Positions 60,426-64,000 of a DNA stretch of 64,000 bases are shown in pieces. The notes beneath the pieces are model-generated. The model saw only the letters and a program-made list of their open reading frames with translations, did not search any database and was not told the origin of the DNA. The position numbers and the translations under genes are program-made. The DNA is from Pseudomonas sp. LS1212 (GTDB taxonomy: Bacteria > Pseudomonadota > Gammaproteobacteria > Pseudomonadales > Pseudomonadaceae), in the NCBI RefSeq assembly GCF_024741815.1, contig NZ_CP102951.1, positions 806,001-870,000 of the forward strand. The letters are read 5' to 3'. The first letter of the stretch is position 1; each line of letters starts with the position of its first letter.

Positions 60426-61442
60426 TTATAGCTGCAAGATGAGCGTCTTCAGAGGTGGCTGCTGATCGCGGGAGGGAAAGTCGCTTGCCGGGGGCATGAC
60501 TTGCCACTCGCGAACCGGGCGGCCGGCCTTTTCCGCACAGCGCAGTACCTGCTCACGCCAATCGTCCAGGCTGACCTTTGCCAGGTTGTTGCAGCAGATC
60601 AGCACGCCGTCGTCTGCGGTACTGAGCAGGGCCGGCTTGAGCAGGCTCTGGTAGTCGCGCAACAGGTCGACCGTGCCGAATGCGCTTTTGGCCCAGGCCG
60701 GTGGGTCTAGAAACACCAGGTCGTATTGGCGCTGCTGCAGGCGCGGGTAACTGGGCAGTTTCTGGCCGCGACGCTGGGTGATCGGCAGGCCCGCCAACTG
60801 CCGAATCGCCGGGAAATAGTCCGATTGCACGAACTGCATTTCGGGGAGGTGCGGGTTGAGGGCGCCGTTCTCGCGGCCAACGGCGAGGTTGCCTTCAGCA
60901 AAATCCAGATTGCAGACCTCTCTGGCGCCACCGGCTGCGGCACTCAGGCCAACCCCGCAGGTATAGGCGAAAAGGTTCAGGACCGTTTTGCCGGCGCTGT
61001 GCGCTTTCACCCAGCCGCGGGCATTGCGCAGGTCGAGAAACAGCAAGGGGTCCTGACCTGCGTGACGTGCGCGGACCCGATAGTTCAGGCCCCATTCCTG
61101 TGCGGTCAGGTCGGCCAGCGCAGCTTCGTTGGCGCGGTATACGGGGTCCTGGCGATCGATGCGTGAATTGCCCTGCGAGCGGTCGTTGTAGACCAGCAGC
61201 GTTTCCAAGCCCAGCTCACGGTTGACGGTTTCGTGCACGGCGAGCAGGGCATCAAGCTCCAGCGTCTGGTGAAAACTCTGGACCAGTAGTTGCGGGCCAT
61301 AGCGGTCCACGGTCAGGCCGCCAGCGCCTTCCTGGCTGCCATGGAACAGGCGGTAACAGTTGGTGCCCTGCTGGTGCAGTTCGGCGAGGAGGTCTTTGCG
61401 GGCATCGAGGGCGGCGCGCAGCGCCTGATTCAAGAGGGACAT
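60426..61442 (-). CDS. class I SAM-dependent rRNA methyltransferase (RlmI/RlmK-like)
   Basis: A 338-aa protein with an N-terminal PUA-like/EEHEE region (NCYRLFHGSQEGAGGLTVDR) and a Rossmann methyltransferase domain. Motif I is VLNLFAYTCGVGLSAAAGGA at about 180, and motif IV DPPAWAKS at about 250 is typical of m5C/m7G-type rRNA enzymes. The substrate is probably 23S rRNA, but the target base cannot be told. The start ATG 61442 was chosen over a longer open frame that overlaps a GC hairpin (GGGGCTCC/GGAGCCCC, 61485-61502). Confidence 0.85.
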   Translation of the reverse strand: MSLLNQALRAALDARKDLLAELHQQGTNCYRLFHGSQEGAGGLTVDRYGPQLLVQSFHQTLELDALLAVHETVNRELGLETLLVYNDRSQGNSRIDRQDPVYRANEAALADLTAQEWGLNYRVRARHAGQDPLLFLDLRNARGWVKAHSAGKTVLNLFAYTCGVGLSAAAGGAREVCNLDFAEGNLAVGRENGALNPHLPEMQFVQSDYFPAIRQLAGLPITQRRGQKLPSYPRLQQRQYDLVFLDPPAWAKSAFGTVDLLRDYQSLLKPALLSTADDGVLICCNNLAKVSLDDWREQVLRCAEKAGRPVREWQVMPPASDFPSRDQQPPLKTLILQL

Positions 61443-61518
61443 GCACGTGGCCTTGGCTAGGGACGTGCAGTTTAACAGCCACGAAGGGGCTCCGTGGAGC
61501 CCCGACTTTTTACGCAGA

Positions 61519-62697
61519 CTAGCGCTCGATCGCCAGTGCCACGCCTTGGCCGCCACCGATGCAAAGGGTCGCAAGGCCCTTCTTGGCGTCACGCTTGATC
61601 ATCTCGTGCAGCAGGGTCACCAGCACGCGGCAGCCCGATGCGCCGATCGGATGGCCGATGGCGATGGCGCCACCGTTGACGTTGACCTTGCTGGCATCCC
61701 AGCCCAGCTCCTTGCCGACCGAGAGCGCCTGTGCGGCGAACGCTTCGTTGGCCTCGATCAGGTCCAGTTGGTCCAGGGTCCAGCCGGCTTTCTCCAGGCA
61801 GCGGCGGGTGGCGCTGACCGGGCCGATGCCCATGATGGCCGGATCGACCCCGGCATTGGCGTAGGCTTTGATGCGTGCGAGTACCGGCAGGCCGAGCTGA
61901 TCGGCCTTGGCGGCGCTCATCAGCAGCACGGCAGCTGCGCCGTCGTTGAGGGACGAAGCGTTGCCAGCGGTCACGCTACCGTCTCTCTTGAAGGCAGGCT
62001 TGAGCTTGCCCAGCGATTCGGCGGTGGTGCCGGCGCGGGGGTGTTCGTCGTTGACGAATGCCACAGGATCGCCTTTGCGCTGCGGAATCAGGATCGGGGT
62101 GATTTCATCGGCGAATCGCCCGGACTCGATGGCGGCGACGGCCTTTTGTTGGGAGGCGGCGGCAAATGCGTCCTGGTCTTCGCGGCTGATGCCGTATTTT
62201 TCTACCAGGTTTTCGGCAGTGATGCCCATGTGGTAGTCGTTGAAGGCATCCCACAGGCCGTCACTGATCATGGTGTCGATGATCGTGCTGTGGCCCATGC
62301 GCAGACCGGTACGGGCCCCCGGCATGACGTAGTTGGCCAGGCTCATGTTTTCCTGGCCGCCGGCGATGATCACATCGGCATCGCCACAACGAATGGCCTG
62401 GGTACCCAGGTGCAAGGCCTTCAGGCCCGAGCCGCAAACCTTGTTCAGGGTCAGCGCGGGGACGGCGTGAGGCAGGCCGGCCTTGATCGCCGCCTGACGG
62501 GCAGGGTTTTGCCCGGCGCCGGCGGTCAGGACCTGGCCGAGGATGACTTCATCGACCTGCGCGCCATCCAGGCCGGTCTGGACCAGGAGTTGGCGAATCA
62601 CCGCCGCACCCAGGTCGACCGCGGGAACGGTCGCCAGCGATCCCTGGAAACTGCCGACAGCGGTACGGGTGGCGGCAACGATTACGACATCTTGCAT
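61519..62697 (-). CDS. acetyl-CoA C-acetyltransferase (thiolase)
   Basis: A 392-aa thiolase. It has the nucleophile Cys in LNKVCGSGLKAL (about 88), the His in IAIGHPIGASGCR (about 348) and the second Cys in CIGGGQGVAL (about 378). It opens QDVVIVAATRTAVGSFQGSL. It condenses or cleaves acetoacetyl-CoA in short-chain fatty acid or polyhydroxybutyrate-type metabolism; the exact pathway is not set by neighbours. The start ATG 62697 matches the family N terminus. The methyltransferase gene lies 76 bp downstream. Confidence 0.93.
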   Translation of the reverse strand: MQDVVIVAATRTAVGSFQGSLATVPAVDLGAAVIRQLLVQTGLDGAQVDEVILGQVLTAGAGQNPARQAAIKAGLPHAVPALTLNKVCGSGLKALHLGTQAIRCGDADVIIAGGQENMSLANYVMPGARTGLRMGHSTIIDTMISDGLWDAFNDYHMGITAENLVEKYGISREDQDAFAAASQQKAVAAIESGRFADEITPILIPQRKGDPVAFVNDEHPRAGTTAESLGKLKPAFKRDGSVTAGNASSLNDGAAAVLLMSAAKADQLGLPVLARIKAYANAGVDPAIMGIGPVSATRRCLEKAGWTLDQLDLIEANEAFAAQALSVGKELGWDASKVNVNGGAIAIGHPIGASGCRVLVTLLHEMIKRDAKKGLATLCIGGGQGVALAIER

Positions 62698-62834
62698 GGC
62701 GCGGGTCCTCACTCTTACTGGATATTGCCCCGGCAACGGCAGGCGCTCCCGAATGGCTGATAGAAACGCATGTTGGCATAGAGCGGGGGCCGGATCCATT
62801 ACGGACCGATCAGTCACGGTTTATTGCCGATGTA

Positions 62835-63704
62835 TCAGGTTATACCCATGCGTCGACGTGCCCGATGTACCGAGCCGTCACGCACCGCCCAACGCAGGAT
62901 GGGCGCGGTGTTGGCAACGCCCAGGCGGATCAGGCCGCGCCGTAGCGGGCTTTGCGACAGCTCTAGCTGGCCGCTGGCCCAGGTGGGCAACAGATCGATA
63001 CCGGCTTGCAGCATCAAGGCGCCAAACGGCTTGGTCAGCCGGCTGGGTGCCGGTGCGGCGAGCAGTACCCGAACGACCTCACGGCTGCGGTGGTCACAGA
63101 CCAGTTGCGGCCGCATGCGCTGCAAATAGTCGGCGATGGCCTGGCGCGAGCGAGGCACGTTGTGCGCGCCGAGGCGCTCGGCCACCAACGCGATCTCGGC
63201 GTAATAGGCATCCTGGTCGGCGAGTGACAACCGTGGGTTGCGGTAGCGCAGGTGCGCGGCAAGAAAGCTGCTGACCTCGGCCACATGCACCCAGGTCAGC
63301 AGGTCTGGATCGCTGGCGGCATAGGGGCGACCGTCTTCGGCGTTGCCCACTACCTGCAGGTGGATGCTGCGGACCTTGTCGATCAGCCAGTTGGCGTCCT
63401 GGGTCGAGCCAAAGGTGGTGCCGGAGATGAACTGCCCGGTTCTGCGCAAGCGACCGAGCATGTCCTGGCGAAAGTTCGAATGATCCCAGACCCCGGCCAG
63501 CGCCAGTGGGTGCATGACCTGCAGCAGCAATGCGCTGATGCCGCCAATGAGCATGCTGGTAAAGTCGCTGTGCACCCGCCAGCAGACGGAGTCAGGCCCG
63601 AACAGGCCGGGATCGCCCTTGGGGTTTTCCAGATCCAGCTGGCCCAGTGACAGGCCGGTCAGGCTCAAAACCTGTTTTTCAATACGCCGACGAATGAGTT
63701 CCAT
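62835..63704 (-). CDS. DUF2236 (MpaB-like oxygenase family) protein
   Basis: A 289-aa protein. It carries the DUF2236 pattern: GPDSVCWRVHSDFTSMLIGG, LLLQVMHPLALAGVWDHSNF, RLRRTGQFISGTTFGS and DLLTWVHVAEVSSFLAAHLR. The conserved His residues (MHP, WDHSNF, WVH) are the presumed haem or metal ligands in the MpaB/latex-clearing relatives. The substrate is unknown. The start ATG 63704 was chosen as the first Met. The 137-bp gap to the thiolase gene holds no clear terminator. Confidence 0.85.
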   Translation of the reverse strand: MELIRRRIEKQVLSLTGLSLGQLDLENPKGDPGLFGPDSVCWRVHSDFTSMLIGGISALLLQVMHPLALAGVWDHSNFRQDMLGRLRRTGQFISGTTFGSTQDANWLIDKVRSIHLQVVGNAEDGRPYAASDPDLLTWVHVAEVSSFLAAHLRYRNPRLSLADQDAYYAEIALVAERLGAHNVPRSRQAIADYLQRMRPQLVCDHRSREVVRVLLAAPAPSRLTKPFGALMLQAGIDLLPTWASGQLELSQSPLRRGLIRLGVANTAPILRWAVRDGSVHRARRRMGIT

Positions 63705-63750
63705 GATTGCTTGAGCAGGTGCCTGGCGCTGTGCAGCGGCGCCAGGCGGG

Positions 63751-64000
63751 TCAATGGTTCAGGCGCTTGTCGATCAGGCCCTGGACCACGCTCGGGTCGG
63801 CCAGGGTCGAAGTATCACCCAGGCTGTCCAGTTCGTTGCAGGCAATCTTGCGCAGAATACGGCGCATGATTTTCCCTGAGCGGGTCTTGGGCAAGGCAGG
63901 CGCCCACTGTATGAGTTCCGGTTTGGCAAAACTGCCGATTTCCTTGCTGACCAGCGTCAGCAGTTCCTTGTGCAGCGTTTCGTCCGGGGTCACGCCGTTC
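63751..64000 (-). CDS. acs: acetyl-CoA synthetase, C-terminal part (gene continues beyond window)
   Basis: The last 82 or so residues of an AMP-forming acetyl-CoA synthetase: KELLTLVSKEIGSFAKPELI, then PALPKTRSGKIMRRILRKIA, where the Lys in SGK is the acetylation-regulated catalytic Lys. It ends LGDTSTLADPSVVQGLIDKR. The 5' end lies beyond position 64000, so length and start are unknown. It is 46 bp from the MpaB-like gene on the same strand. Confidence 0.93.
   Translation of the reverse strand, partial: NGVTPDETLHKELLTLVSKEIGSFAKPELIQWAPALPKTRSGKIMRRILRKIACNELDSLGDTSTLADPSVVQGLIDKRLNH

Noticed and set aside
61485..61510. GC hairpin between the thiolase and methyltransferase genes as a terminator
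   Set aside because: The T-run lies on the plus-strand side, but both genes are on the minus strand; it may only slow read-through, so it is not called a terminator.

Overview
The window is chromosomal DNA from a Pseudomonas of the fluorescens/putida type. The evidence is the housekeeping gene order (grpE-dnaK-dnaJ-dapB-carA-carB-greA, yhbY/rlmE-ftsH-folP-glmM-tpiA-secG-tRNA-Leu-tRNA-fMet-rimP-nusA-infB-rbfA-truB-rpsO-pnp), a lldP-lutABC-dld lactate operon controlled by a FadR-type LldR, a tmRNA tag of the Pseudomonas type, and high-GC codon use throughout.

Region 1 (1-5690). The window opens inside the 3' end of a group II intron that interrupts an IS3-family transposase. A hypothetical gene follows, then a compact sulfite module: a YeiH-type exporter and a TauE/SafE exporter (plus strand) converge on a periplasmic Mo-dependent sulfite dehydrogenase (SorA-like) and its dihaem cytochrome c (SorB-like).

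Region 2 (about 5700-15115). This is a scarred accessory island next to the 3' end of the tmRNA gene. It holds an IS3 remnant, a stray 119-bp left end of an IS2-group element, an epoxide hydrolase gene split by a complete IS2-group element (5-bp target duplication, frame restored when the element is removed), an integron-type attC site followed by a flavin split-barrel cassette gene, a TetR/flavodoxin-fold quinone reductase pair with a repeated operator, and an AlpA-DUF3987 satellite-like pair split by an IS21-family element (7-bp target duplication; istA frameshifted). A sequence near 5973-6024 shares two short blocks with the tmRNA 3' flank and may be the other boundary of the island.

Region 3 (15115-25140). 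It contains tmRNA, a small secreted protein, the lactate operon (dld, lutC, lutB, lutA, lldP) divergent from lldR across a perfect palindromic operator, a REP-type inverted repeat and smpB. The two trans-translation components (ssrA and smpB) therefore flank the lactate genes.

Region 4 (25318-55306) is core: ratA-rnfH, bamE, fur, recN with a LexA box, grpE and dnaK each with a sigma-32-like promoter, dnaJ, dapB, carAB with a leader ORF that overlaps an intrinsic terminator, greA, and the ribosome/translation cluster through pnp.

Region 5 (55307-64000). A group IIC-like intron sits directly behind the pnp terminator, and a scrap of what may be a BON-domain gene follows it. Then come a DUF748/AsmA-like envelope protein, an RlmI-like methyltransferase, a thiolase, a DUF2236 (MpaB-like) protein and the C-terminal end of acetyl-CoA synthetase, which runs off the window.

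All identifications come from reading the sequence and from family knowledge; no database search was run.
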